Shown one piece after another: positions 54,714-63,811 of a stretch of 64,000 bases of DNA; positions within the stretch are counted from its first letter, which is position 1; every line of letters begins with the position of its first letter. The translations under genes were made by a program, and so were the position numbers. Location: contig JADJYU010000005.1 in NCBI GenBank assembly GCA_016719565.1, positions 124,001 to 188,000 on the forward strand, in the 5' to 3' direction. Under the pieces are notes generated by a model. It saw only the letters and a program-made list of their open reading frames with translations, did no database searches and was not told where the DNA came from. The stretch comes from Ignavibacteria bacterium (GTDB lineage Bacteria; Bacteroidota; Ignavibacteria; Tepidaquicellales; Tepidaquicellaceae).

Positions 54714-56442
54714 TTATTTCAGTAAAAACATTTTCTTTGTATCTACAAAATTACCTGATTCAAGTCTGTAGAAATATACACCACTTGACAGATTTGCTGC
54801 ATTGAAATTAACTTCATATGAACCTGCATTCTTCACTTCATTTACAAGTGAAGCTACTTCTTTACCAAGCAGGTTATAGATTTTTAATGTAACAAGTCCG
54901 TTATTAGGTATTGTGTATGCAATTTTTGTAGAAGGATTGAACGGGTTCGGATAATTCTGATTTAAACTGAACTCATTCGGGATCGATGTAACATTATTAT
55001 TTACACCTGTAATAGTATTATAATCGATCTTCAGTGTCCATGATCTCAGACTGCCTGTATCACCTGCTGCATTATCAGAGATTCTTAAAATATATGATCC
55101 GTTTGGATTTGTACCATTGTTCGCAAACACTCCTAATGGTGACTTAGGATTGAAATTACCGGTTGTCTGTGACTGAGTTCCTATACAAGCTGTAGGAATG
55201 TTCTGAATATTTACCAGACCGGCCGAATCACTAAGTATAGTTCCAGTGAAGTCATCGCAGCTATTACCGAATCCTGTGCCTGTCCATCCGATTCTGCTGA
55301 TAGTTGTATCTGTTGTTGCATCTTTTGAAAGCCAGAATCTCAGGTCACCGATCCATGAATGCTGAACATCACCAATAGTTAAAGTTACTTTTGTGATCTC
55401 AACTGATCCTGCAATACCACTGACGTTGATTGTATCAACAGTCGGGTTTGCATTTCCTGCGTTATCAACAATTACCTTTGTCTGATTTCTTGTAATTGTT
55501 ACTGAACCGCCACCTGGAGGCGGAGGAGCTAATTCTTTTAACACATAACCTACCATTGCATAGTTCTGATAATTTAAAGCTAACATGAATTTACCGTCTT
55601 TTACAAATGTTTCAGCGCCGCCGGCAATTCCAAGTGTTCCGCCGACAAGAGGCACAGTGTAGATTCTGGTATTAGTATTTGAAGCAATATGAATTCTGTT
55701 TAATGTATTTGGAGCGCCTGTGGTTGCGCCCTGACTCCAGACCCATAAGAAAGCTGAATCAGCTGTTGAAGTACTGTCAAATGCCATTCCGTATTTTCCC
55801 GGTAAAGTATTTGTAAGTGTTCTTAACACAACGCCGTTTGTGTCACGGCATACTAAGTTATCTGAAAAGTTACTGCTCCAGAATCCTTTTCTGTTTGGAT
55901 CCCAGGCGATAGTTCTGTAAGCAGCTCCTGCATGTGTATAAGTTGCAAGTCTGTTTCCAAGTGTATCCATTTTATATAATGCAGTTCCGGCTGCACCGCC
56001 CCAAAAGATATGTGTTACCTGATCCGTCAGGACCAACTGTCATATCTCTGATTGCACCTGTACCGCCGTTATATGCTGTATTTGAATCAGCAATTGTTCC
56101 CGGACCGCCGTTCTGTCCGTTTGGATTCAGTCTGTACATTGTAGCCAGATTCCATCTGTTGTTATAATACTTTCCTTTAAAATAAACAGCACCGACGGTT
56201 CCGCCTACTTGTCCATTTGGAAGTAATGCATAATTATAATTCCATAATGTCTGAGGAAAACCAGCAGGTACTAAAGTATCTGTTTCAGATGTTAATGTGA
56301 AATTTTTTGAATCCGGCGCTATCTGACGAATTGTTGATTCAGGCGCTCTGTCGTTTCTCGGATCGTCCTGTACGGAATAACCGTAAACAAGGACCATCAG
56401 AAGAATAACAGGAAGAGTGTAAATCAGTAACTTTGATTTCAT
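54714..56442 (-). CDS. T9SS secreted protein: module A propeller plus P-domain (frameshifted)
   Basis: The signal peptide MKSKLLIYTLPVILLMVLVYGYS starts at 56442 with AGGAG upstream, in a leader like that of the preceding paralogue. Module A follows. At 56003-56006 one A is in excess compared with the paralogue (GNTYLLGRCSRN instead of GNTYLWGGAAGTALYKMD). Restored, module A is complete to KELAPPPPGGG. Residues about 330-480 (VTITRNQTKVIVD...HSWIGDLRFWLSKD...SCDDFTG...GSYILRISDNAAGDTGSLRSWTLKIDY) are a proprotein-convertase P-domain. A T9SS sorting domain ends KKMFLLK. Restored length about 575 residues. Confidence 0.85.
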
Positions 56443-56794
56443 TTTTTTCTCCTTTTGTTTAGTTTAGTTAATATTATTAAATTATTAATTTCTGATAAAT
56501 TCCTTGTAGGATGGAAATAAAAAATTTATAAGAAACTTTTAAATGATGTTACATTTTTGTTAAGTTATTTATAATATTTTCTATTGTCAATTAATAAATT
56601 GTGGTTATTGATAATAAATGTTTTTTTATTCACTTAATAAAACAAAAGAACGTTTTACAAATTATTTAAATCTTTAAAAAATATTTTTATTATTTAAATT
56701 TAAATTTTAATTTTAATTCATTGATCTGATAAATTGTGCCATTTGTAAATTGAATATAAAACTCTAAAAATCTATTTTGACTGTATAAATTAAA
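56443..56794. other. Divergent intergenic region
   Basis: 350 bp of very AT-rich DNA between divergent genes. The part next to 56442 (to about 56590) resembles the leader at 54497-54640, including TTTTAAATGATGTTACATTT and TTGTTAAGTTATTTATA. It should contain promoters for both directions. No gene is seen. Confidence 0.45.
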
Positions 56795-57475
56795 TTGAAT
56801 AAAATTAAATATTTTTTCAGAGCTATATTTATTACATTTTCCATGACTGCGGTTTTTTTTTCCTGTGATAAAAAGGAAGAGGCAAAGTATACTCCGCCTG
56901 AAGAAGAGATCACCATTGATAAGGAAAAGGAATTAAGAGAAAGGGAAGAATTTGAAAGATTAAAAAGACTCCAGGAAGGCATAACCGATTCATCGGTTTC
57001 AGAAACGGATTCACTTTTAAGTTTAACTGATTCGTCAAAAGTGATTAACGACTCTTTGAAAAAATTAAAATCCGCCGAAGATAAAAAGAAAATGGTACAG
57101 AAAGAAAAGGAACTGAACAAACGTCTGGATAATCCTGAAATTGCTATTAAAGATTATATCGAATATTTAAAAAGAGGTACAGGCGAGGGCGGTAACTTCG
57201 AGCAGAATATGAAAAAAGCAAACGGTTTATGGCAAAACGGTAATCTTAAAAGATTTACTTCGAATTATAAAGACACAAAAAAAATAACTACCCTTGAAGA
57301 GCCGAAGGTAATTTCACAAAAAGGAAATGAAGCTATCGTGGAGGTAAAGATCAAAAAAGCTGATCTGAAAAATGATAAAGAAGAAGAATCCGTGATGACT
57401 GTAAGATATAATCTTGTTGCGGATAATAATGGAAAATGGAAAATTAAAAATAATACTGTAATTAAAAATAAATAA
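56795..57475 (+). CDS. Lipoprotein with charged coiled-coil region
   Basis: 226 residues. The TTG start at 56795 gives MNKIKYFFRAIFITFSMTAVFFSCDKKEEAKY, a lipoprotein signal with FFSC. Residues about 38-115 are highly charged and helical (EEEITIDKEKELREREEFERLKRLQ, LKKLKSAEDKKKMVQKEKELNKRL). From about 118 a small globular part follows (NPEIAIKDYIEYLKRGTGEGGNFE...VRYNLVADNNGKWKIKNNTVIKNK) that recalls lumazine-binding/SnoaL-like or DUF4878-type domains, without certainty. It is five bp upstream of sucD and probably cotranscribed. Confidence 0.6.
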   Translation: MNKIKYFFRAIFITFSMTAVFFSCDKKEEAKYTPPEEEITIDKEKELREREEFERLKRLQEGITDSSVSETDSLLSLTDSSKVINDSLKKLKSAEDKKKMVQKEKELNKRLDNPEIAIKDYIEYLKRGTGEGGNFEQNMKKANGLWQNGNLKRFTSNYKDTKKITTLEEPKVISQKGNEAIVEVKIKKADLKNDKEEESVMTVRYNLVADNNGKWKIKNNTVIKNK

Positions 57476-57479
57476 ATTA

Positions 57480-58504
57480 ATGAGCATTTTAGTAAACAGA
57501 AAAACAAAAGTAGTAGTTCAGGGAATAACAGGTTCTGAAGGAACATTTCACACAAATCAAATGATCGATTACGGAACAAATGTAGTTGCGGGTGTAACTC
57601 CCGGTAAAGGAGGAAATGTTTTCATATCTGAGAAAAATACTTCGGTTCCGATTTTCAACTCAGTAAAAGAAGCGGTTTTAAATACTAAAGCAGATGCATC
57701 AGTAATCTTTGTACCTGCTGCGTTTGCTGCAGATGCAATTATTGAAGCGGCGGATGCCGGAATAAATGTAATAGTCTGCATTACGGAAGGAATTCCCACC
57801 AACGATATGATCAAAGCGTATGATTATGTGAAAAATAAAAATACGGAAAATCATTCTGTCAGATTTATCGGACCGAACTGTCCGGGAATCATCACGCCGG
57901 ATGAATGTAAGATCGGAATCATGCCCGGATTTATACATAAGAAAGGTAAAGTCGGACTCATCTCAAGAAGCGGTACTCTTACTTACGAAGCTGTATGGCA
58001 GCTTACCAATCTTGGCATCGGTCAGTCCACATGTATCGGAATCGGCGGAGACCCGGTGATCGGCACAAGGTTTCTTGACGCAGTCAAACTGTTTAATTCA
58101 GATAAGGATACTGAAGCAATTCTGATGATCGGAGAGATCGGCGGAAATGCTGAAGAGGAAGCGGCTTATTATATTAAGGCAAACGTAAAAAACCGGTGAT
58201 AGGTTTTATAGCCGGAAGAACTGCGCCGCCCGGCAGAAGGATGGGACATGCAGGCGCAATAATATTAGGAGGCAAAGGGACAGCTGAAGAAAAAATCAAG
58301 GTAATGAAAAGCTGCGGAATTGCAATCGCAGATTCACCAGCTGATATTGGAATAACTGTTAAAAAAGCAATTGAAAAGTTTAAATCAAAAAAGCCGGCAG
58401 TTTCAGGATCCTTAACAAAGAAAAAAGAAGTTTCTAATAAACCGGTCTCAAAAAATAATTCATCAAAAATAACTTCAACAAAAAAGAAAGTAACTTTAAA
58501 ATAA
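57480..58504 (+). CDS. sucD: Succinyl-CoA ligase alpha subunit (frameshifted, Lys-rich tail)
   Basis: Interconverts succinyl-CoA and succinate with nucleotide phosphorylation, in the TCA cycle, as a complex with SucC. CoA-binding N-domain (VVQGITGSEGTFHTNQMIDYGTNVVAGVTPGKGG), GPNCPGIITPDECKIGIMPG, SRSGTLTYEAVWQL and GIGGDPVIGTRFLD are diagnostic. One A is missing in the run 58187-58192: as written it ends KANVKNR; restored it reads KANVKKPVIGFIAGRTAPPGRRMGHAGAII, which carries the phosphorylated histidine. After about residue 298 a 40-residue Lys/Ser-rich tail, unusual for SucD, is added. sucC is not in the window. The gene is expected to be essential or nearly so, so the shift is probably an error. 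Confidence 0.9.
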
Positions 58505-58514
58505 ATTCTGTAAA

Positions 58515-58877
58515 TTGACAAAGATCCGAATTAATAATGCTAAATTTTATTCTTATCACGGAGTGCTGGATTACGAAAAAGAATTCGGCAATGAATTTGA
58601 AGTTGATATCGAAATGGAATGCGATCTCACCGGGCTCTCACTCAGTGATGACCTTCATAAAACCGTGAATTATCTTGACGTTTATAATTCTGTCAGATCC
58701 GTTTTCAATGATAATAAATATCATCTGATAGAAACAGTAAATTATTTAATTTGCAATATGATACTTGAAAAATATCCGCTGGTGAATTCCGTAGAAGTAA
58801 GAATAAGAAAACCTAATGCGCCTCTAGGTATTATTGACTCGGTTGAGATAATTTATAAATCCGTCAGATCTGATTAA
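58515..58877 (+). CDS. folB: Dihydroneopterin aldolase
   Basis: Converts dihydroneopterin to 6-hydroxymethyl-dihydropterin in folate synthesis. 120 residues, usual size. The start of the protein (KIRINNAKFYSYHGVLDYEKEFGNEFEVDIEMECD) has the 'F...HGV...E...G..F.VD' signature; LHKTVNYLDVYNSV, LIETVNYLICNMIL and VRIRKPNAPLG complete it. TTG start at 58515. It precedes folK by 11 bp, and the enzymes act in consecutive steps. Confidence 0.93.
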   Translation: MTKIRINNAKFYSYHGVLDYEKEFGNEFEVDIEMECDLTGLSLSDDLHKTVNYLDVYNSVRSVFNDNKYHLIETVNYLICNMILEKYPLVNSVEVRIRKPNAPLGIIDSVEIIYKSVRSD

Positions 58878-58888
58878 TATAATTTCAA

Positions 58889-59407
58889 ATGATAAATAAT
58901 AAAAAAATTGCTTACCTTGGTTTAGGTTCGAATATCGGCGAAAGAATTGTTTACATTGAAAAAGTAATTTCCGAACTTGAAAATTCCGGCAATATAAGCA
59001 TTCTGAAGATCTCCGGAATATATGAAACAGAACCATGGGGTAATATCAGGCAGGATGATTATCTTAATGCTGTTTTAAAAATCGTGACTGAACTGGGACC
59101 AATGGAGCTTCTAGTAGAACTGAAATCTCTTGAAAAAAAAATCGGCCGAACCGGTAACAGAAAATGGTCAGAAAGGGAAATCGACATTGACATACTTTTT
59201 TATGAAGACTTCATTATTAAAAATGAGAATCTTAACATACCGCATTCATTTATTGAGGAAAGAAAATTTGTACTTGTACCTCTTGCAGAAATTGCTCCTG
59301 ATTTTATTCATCCGGTATTAAAGAAATCCGCTGCGGAAATGCTTTCGACTTCAGATGATAAACTCGGAGTGACGCTTTACGGAAATGTAAAAACCGAAGT
59401 ATTGTAA
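58889..59407 (+). CDS. folK: HPPK: hydroxymethyl-dihydropterin pyrophosphokinase
   Basis: Adds pyrophosphate from ATP to the product of FolB. 172 residues. AYLGLGSNIGERIVYIEKVISEL, SGIYETEPWG, DYLNAVLKI, and the signature EKKIGRTGNRKWSEREIDIDILFYEDF with the Mg-binding D-x-D are all present, then IPHSFIEERKFVLVPLAEIAPDF. It is in an operon with folB upstream and the nucleoside kinase two bases downstream. Confidence 0.95.
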   Translation: MINNKKIAYLGLGSNIGERIVYIEKVISELENSGNISILKISGIYETEPWGNIRQDDYLNAVLKIVTELGPMELLVELKSLEKKIGRTGNRKWSEREIDIDILFYEDFIIKNENLNIPHSFIEERKFVLVPLAEIAPDFIHPVLKKSAAEMLSTSDDKLGVTLYGNVKTEVL

Positions 59408-59409
59408 AT

Positions 59410-60078
59410 ATGTCCTCAGAAAAAAAGATCAGGTATATTGCAATTGAAGGGGTGATAGGAGCAGGTAAAACTTCTCTTGCCAAAAAGCTTTCAGAAAGAT
59501 TAAATGCAAAACTGATACTCGAAGATTTTGAAGACAATCCTTTTCTCGAAAAATTTTACAAAGATCCTGTAAGCTACGCGTTTCATACGCAGATGTATTT
59601 TCTAATGAGCAGGTATAAGCAGCTTCAGGAAGTAAAACAGATCGACATGTTCCACGAATATTTTGTAGCGGATTACATTTTTGAAAAAGATAAGATCTTT
59701 GCATACCTGAATCTTCAGGATGATGAACTGAAGCTCTATGAAAAGATAGTTTCTCTTATAGAAAAAAATGTTACTGTCCCAGATCTGATAATTTATCTAC
59801 AGTCCACACATGACAGACTGATGAAAAACATCAAACACCGAGACAGGGATATTGAGAAGGAAATAAAAGAGGATTACATTAAGGATCTCAATGAAGGTTA
59901 TAATTATTTCTTTTTCAGATACAAAGCAACGAAAGTGCTTATTGTGAATTCAGCGGAAATAGATTTTGTACATAATGAACAGGATTTTGAAAATCTGATC
60001 ACGGAAATTTTAAAACCGGATCACTCTTCAATTGAATTTTATAATCCGGTTTCAACAAAAACAGCAGGTAAAAAATGA
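59410..60078 (+). CDS. Deoxynucleoside kinase
   Basis: Phosphorylates deoxynucleosides (dA/dG or dC/dT salvage). 222 residues. The P-loop is in IAIEGVIGAGKTSLAKKLSE (about 9-28), followed by ILEDFEDNPFLEKFYKDP, where the conserved E binds the sugar, FHTQMYFLMSRYKQL, and a lid HRDRDIEKEIKEDYIKDLNEGY. The pattern fits the dNK family found next to folK in many Bacteroidota and relatives. Substrate choice cannot be read reliably. It starts two bp after the folK stop and overlaps the next small gene by ATGA. Confidence 0.93.
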   Translation: MSSEKKIRYIAIEGVIGAGKTSLAKKLSERLNAKLILEDFEDNPFLEKFYKDPVSYAFHTQMYFLMSRYKQLQEVKQIDMFHEYFVADYIFEKDKIFAYLNLQDDELKLYEKIVSLIEKNVTVPDLIIYLQSTHDRLMKNIKHRDRDIEKEIKEDYIKDLNEGYNYFFFRYKATKVLIVNSAEIDFVHNEQDFENLITEILKPDHSSIEFYNPVSTKTAGKK

Positions 60079-60248
60079 TCAGGACAATAGTAATAGTTTT
60101 AATAATATTTATCTTTCTTTCTCTTGTAAAGACTTTTTACAGAATGTTAAGAACAAAAGCCGGACCTGTAATTCCGGACAAGGAAAAACCGGGTAAGAAA
60201 AAAGACGGCGAAGATATAATAGATGCAAAGTATGAAGAAATAAAATAA
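60075..60248 (+). CDS. Small single-pass membrane protein (57 aa)
   Basis: The ATG at 60075 overlaps the kinase stop (ATGA). MIRTIVIVLIIFIFLSLVKTFYRML is a clear membrane helix followed by a Lys/Gly-rich tail (KAGPVIPDKEKPGKKKDGEDIIDAKYEEIK) to TAA 60246-60248. Such 50-70-residue proteins ending 'D..DA.Y.EI' are frequent near this gene block in the phylum. It was read directly from the sequence. Function unknown. Confidence 0.7.
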   Translation: MIRTIVIVLIIFIFLSLVKTFYRMLRTKAGPVIPDKEKPGKKKDGEDIIDAKYEEIK

Positions 60249-60255
60249 ATACGTA

Positions 60256-61362
60256 ATGTTTAAATTTCTTCTCAGATCTTCAGACGGCATAGATCCGGAA
60301 ATGTATTCTGCCGGTAAGGTTAAAAATATTCTGATCGTAAGACAGCATAATCAGCTAGGAGATATGCTTTGTTCCGTTCCGCTATTTGCCGCGATCAGGA
60401 AAAAATATCCTGAAGCTCATATTACGCTTGTAGCATCCCCTATCAATTACGAAATTCTTTTCAGCGATATAAATCCTTTTATAGATAAAGTAATCACTTA
60501 CAGAAAAGCGCCTCTGAAGAATCTTGTTGATTTTTACAAAGAGCTTAGAGATCATAATTATCAGATCGGCATAGTGCCGTCCACAGTTTCACTTTCGAGG
60601 ACTTCTCATCTTATTAATTATTTTTCTGGCGCAAAGGTTAGAGTCGGAGTGAAAAGCATTGACGGTAAAAAAAACGAAATGGAATACCTTCTTAATGTAA
60701 AATCCGATTTCGAGTGGGACAAAAATAAACTTCATCAGACTGAAAGGAATCTTGATGTAGGAAGACAGATCGGATGCAGTATTTCTGAAAAAGAAAAAAA
60801 TGAAGTGATGATCCATTTAAGCGAAGATGAGAAAAATTTTGCAGATGAATTTGTCAAAGCAAACTTCCCGGATAAAAGCAAACTCATATTCGGATTTCAC
60901 CCTGGCGCAGGTAAAGTTCCGAACAGGTGGGATAAGGATAAATTTATTGAACTGATAAAACTTTTTAATAATAAATTTGACTGTTATTTCATGATCACTT
61001 CCGGAAGCATTGACGGTGAGATTACTGAATACGTAAAATCCGGACTTGTAAAATCCGGCATTGCCTGCACTGTTCTGGATAATACGCCAATCAGAAAACT
61101 CAGCGCAGTTATCAAGAAGCTTGCACTTTATATTACAAACGATACCGGGACCTTGCACGTAGCCGGCGGCGTGGATGCAAATGTAATTTCTCTTTTCGGT
61201 CCGACTCACGGATATGAATGGGCACCAACAGGAGAAAATAAATTTTTTATTCAATCACCTACTCAAGATATAAATGATATTACCGTGGAAAGCGTGTTCC
61301 GTAAAGCTGATGAATTTTTAAAATCAGAATACTTTGCGACTGAGTCCGAAGGAACATTTTAA
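60256..61362 (+). CDS. Glycosyltransferase family 9 (heptosyltransferase-like)
   Basis: 368 residues. KNILIVRQHNQLGDMLCSVPLFAAIRKKYPEAHITLVAS is the GT9 N-terminal signature ('LGD.L...P'). FGFHPGAGKVPNRWDKDKFIELI and YITNDTGTLHVAGGVDANVISLFGPTHGYEWAPTG form the nucleotide-sugar-binding C-domain with the 'NDTG..H.A' motif. GT9 enzymes add heptose or similar sugars to the LPS core at the inner face of the membrane. It fits the envelope theme but stands 7 bp after the small membrane gene. Confidence 0.92.
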   Translation: MFKFLLRSSDGIDPEMYSAGKVKNILIVRQHNQLGDMLCSVPLFAAIRKKYPEAHITLVASPINYEILFSDINPFIDKVITYRKAPLKNLVDFYKELRDHNYQIGIVPSTVSLSRTSHLINYFSGAKVRVGVKSIDGKKNEMEYLLNVKSDFEWDKNKLHQTERNLDVGRQIGCSISEKEKNEVMIHLSEDEKNFADEFVKANFPDKSKLIFGFHPGAGKVPNRWDKDKFIELIKLFNNKFDCYFMITSGSIDGEITEYVKSGLVKSGIACTVLDNTPIRKLSAVIKKLALYITNDTGTLHVAGGVDANVISLFGPTHGYEWAPTGENKFFIQSPTQDINDITVESVFRKADEFLKSEYFATESEGTF

Positions 61363-61403
61363 TTTACTCAGCATAATAAAATCTCCAATAAATTAATTTA
61401 AAC

Positions 61404-62957
61404 TTGATCGAAAATATTGCTGCAATAGATATCGGCACAAATTCATTTCATCTGGTTATTGCTAAGATTGACAGCAAAAACAGATTTAAGATACTTACCA
61501 AATCAAAAGAAGTTGTTCGTCTCGGTGACAGTTCAAATGATATGAAATACATTTCAGCAGAGTCAGTGGAAAGAGGAGTCGATGTGCTTAAAAGATTTAA
61601 ACTAATCTGTGAATCATATCATGCGGAAATTATTGCGGTGGCTACTAGCGCTACACGTGAAGCCTTAAATCAGAATGAATTCAAATCGAGAGTTTTTGAA
61701 GAGACCGGAATTGAAATAAATGTCGTATCAGGATATGAAGAGGCGAGGCTTATTTATCTTGGGATCTTACAGTCGCTTGAAATATTTGACAGAAAAATTT
61801 TATTAATTGATATAGGCGGGGGAAGCACGGAATTTCTTGTAGGTCATTCAGGCGAAGTGAAATACGCTAACAGCGTAAAGATCGGCGCTGTAAGACTGAC
61901 TAAAAAATTCTCCCTCGACAAAAGATCCGAGAAAAATAAAATTAAGGATTCACGGATTTTCACAAGAAATATTATAAATCAGGTAGTAAGAGCTCTGGAA
62001 AATGAAGATTATGAAATGGTTATTGGATCTTCGGGTACAATACTAAGCATTGCGGGTATTATAAAATCAGAAAATCTCAATGAAGATGAAGCTGAAGCAA
62101 ATCTAAACGGTTTCATCATAAAAAAGAAACCTCTCCTTAACGCGATGGAAAAGATCTATGATGCAGAGACTGTTTCAGACAGATCCAGAATCAGCGGCCT
62201 GGATCCCAAGAGATATGACATTATTACAGCCGGGAGTATTATTCTCGAACAGATTTTTTCCGAACTGAAAATTGAAAAAATGACCGTGTCCAGTTATGCA
62301 TTAAGAGAAGGCATAATTATGAATTATATTCAGCAAAACAGGAGCGGTGATGATTTTATGAATTTTAAAAACGTCAGATTTAACAGCATAATTCATCTAT
62401 GCGAACTGACAAACTTTGAAAGAGAGCATTCTTATAAGGTAATGGAAAATGCCAAAGTAATTTTTGATTCGGTTTCCAAAGCCACAGCACTTGACTCTGA
62501 TGACAGGGAATTTCTCGAAGCAGCTTGTCTAATGCATGACATTGGATATCATATCTCTCCTGCAAGTCATCATAAGCATTCATATTATCTGATCAGGAAT
62601 GCAGATCTGATGGGCTTTAATGATAAAGAAATTGAAATTATAGCCAATACAGCAAGATACCACAGAAAATCTTTTCCAAAAATTAAGCATGACGCATTTG
62701 CAAAACTTGATCCTGAAAGTCAGATCAAAGTAAAAAAACTTTCGGGTATATTAAGGATAGCAGATGCGCTTGACAGAAGTCATAAAGGAGTAATTGAAAA
62801 TTTCAGCGTACTCCTTGAAAATAAAACTGTTAATATCAATATTACTTCATGCACTTCAGATCCCTCGCTTGAGCTGTGGGGAGCTGAGCAGAGGAAACAA
62901 TTATTTGAAGAAAGCTTCGGATTAAAAGTCAATTTCAATCTCAAAAGAAATTCTTAA
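61404..62957 (+). CDS. Ppx/GppA exopolyphosphatase-family protein
   Basis: 517 residues. An actin-fold N-terminal part with IAAIDIGTNSFHLVIAKI, AVATSATREALNQNEF, SGYEEARLIYLGI, LIDIGGGSTEFLVG and IGSSGTILSIAG belongs to Ppx/GppA; it removes terminal phosphate from polyphosphate or pppGpp. The C-terminal part has an HD-type domain (ACLMHDIGYHISPASHHKHSYYLI, RIADALDRSHKGVI). TTG start at 61404. Its end overlaps that of the convergent hydratase gene by 4 bp. Confidence 0.92.
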   Translation: MIENIAAIDIGTNSFHLVIAKIDSKNRFKILTKSKEVVRLGDSSNDMKYISAESVERGVDVLKRFKLICESYHAEIIAVATSATREALNQNEFKSRVFEETGIEINVVSGYEEARLIYLGILQSLEIFDRKILLIDIGGGSTEFLVGHSGEVKYANSVKIGAVRLTKKFSLDKRSEKNKIKDSRIFTRNIINQVVRALENEDYEMVIGSSGTILSIAGIIKSENLNEDEAEANLNGFIIKKKPLLNAMEKIYDAETVSDRSRISGLDPKRYDIITAGSIILEQIFSELKIEKMTVSSYALREGIIMNYIQQNRSGDDFMNFKNVRFNSIIHLCELTNFEREHSYKVMENAKVIFDSVSKATALDSDDREFLEAACLMHDIGYHISPASHHKHSYYLIRNADLMGFNDKEIEIIANTARYHRKSFPKIKHDAFAKLDPESQIKVKKLSGILRIADALDRSHKGVIENFSVLLENKTVNINITSCTSDPSLELWGAEQRKQLFEESFGLKVNFNLKRNS

Positions 62958-63811
62958 CTCTTACTTTTTTTCTTAACGCCTGATCTTATTTTTATATAAT
63001 TAACTTTTCTTTTGTCATTAAACGCCGAAATACCTTCGGTAACTTCTTCCGAAAGATTATGTATCGAAAGCCAGTCTCTTGCATTACCAATTGTAGTATG
63101 CCATGAAAGGTCTCTCCAGAAATTTAACTGCTGCTTTGTATATCTGAGACACTCGGGAAGTTTATTAAATAATTTCTCCGCGAGAATGTCGACTGCATTA
63201 TCAAGTTCACTGAACGGAACAACCTGATTCACTAAACCCCAGTCAAGCGCTTTTGCAACGGGAATGTCTTCGCATAGAAAAAGTATTTCACGCGCGCGTC
63301 TGTCCCCTACTATCAGCGGAAGAAACTGTGTAGCGCCTGCTGCAGCAACGCTTCCTCTTGCCGCCCCTACCTGTTTTATAATTATATGGTCGGCTGCAAC
63401 TGCAAGATCACAGCTCATGTTAAGTTCATTACCGCCGCCTACAACCATTCCGTTAAGTCTCGCTATCGTCGGCTTTCCGGCATTTCTCATTACTTCATGC
63501 AGCTGAATGAATTCATACATCCATTTATAATAATCGTTCGGATTTTTTAAAAAATACTTCTGCTGTTCATCAAGATCAGCGCCTGTAGAGAAAGCTCTTT
63601 TGCCTGTTCCTGTTAATACAATTACTGCAATATTATCATCCCATGAAGAATCCTTGAATGCTAATGTAAGTTCATTAATTGTCTGAAGATCCAGACAGTT
63701 TAATTTTTTTTCCCTGTTAATGGTGATAGTGGATTTATATCCTGATTTAGTGTAAAGGATATTTCTGAATTTCTGATTTTTAGGTAAATAAGTCTGAAAA
63801 TTTTCCGGCAA
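62954..63811 (-). CDS. Enoyl-CoA hydratase/isomerase-family protein
   Basis: 285 residues. Crotonase-fold elements are TINREKKLNCLDLQTINEL, the oxyanion-hole segments AFSTGADLDEQ and ARLNGMVVGGGNELNMSCDLAVAAD, and AARGSVAAAGATQFLPLIVGDRRAREILFLCEDIPVAKALDWGLVNQVVP. The last stretch resembles ring-opening hydrolases (BadI/Oah-like) and naphthoyl-CoA synthase more than short-chain hydratases, so a cyclic acyl-CoA substrate is possible but unproved. It is convergent with ppx/gppA. Confidence 0.85.
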   Translation of the reverse strand: MPENFQTYLPKNQKFRNILYTKSGYKSTITINREKKLNCLDLQTINELTLAFKDSSWDDNIAVIVLTGTGKRAFSTGADLDEQQKYFLKNPNDYYKWMYEFIQLHEVMRNAGKPTIARLNGMVVGGGNELNMSCDLAVAADHIIIKQVGAARGSVAAAGATQFLPLIVGDRRAREILFLCEDIPVAKALDWGLVNQVVPFSELDNAVDILAEKLFNKLPECLRYTKQQLNFWRDLSWHTTIGNARDWLSIHNLSEEVTEGISAFNDKRKVNYIKIRSGVKKKSKS

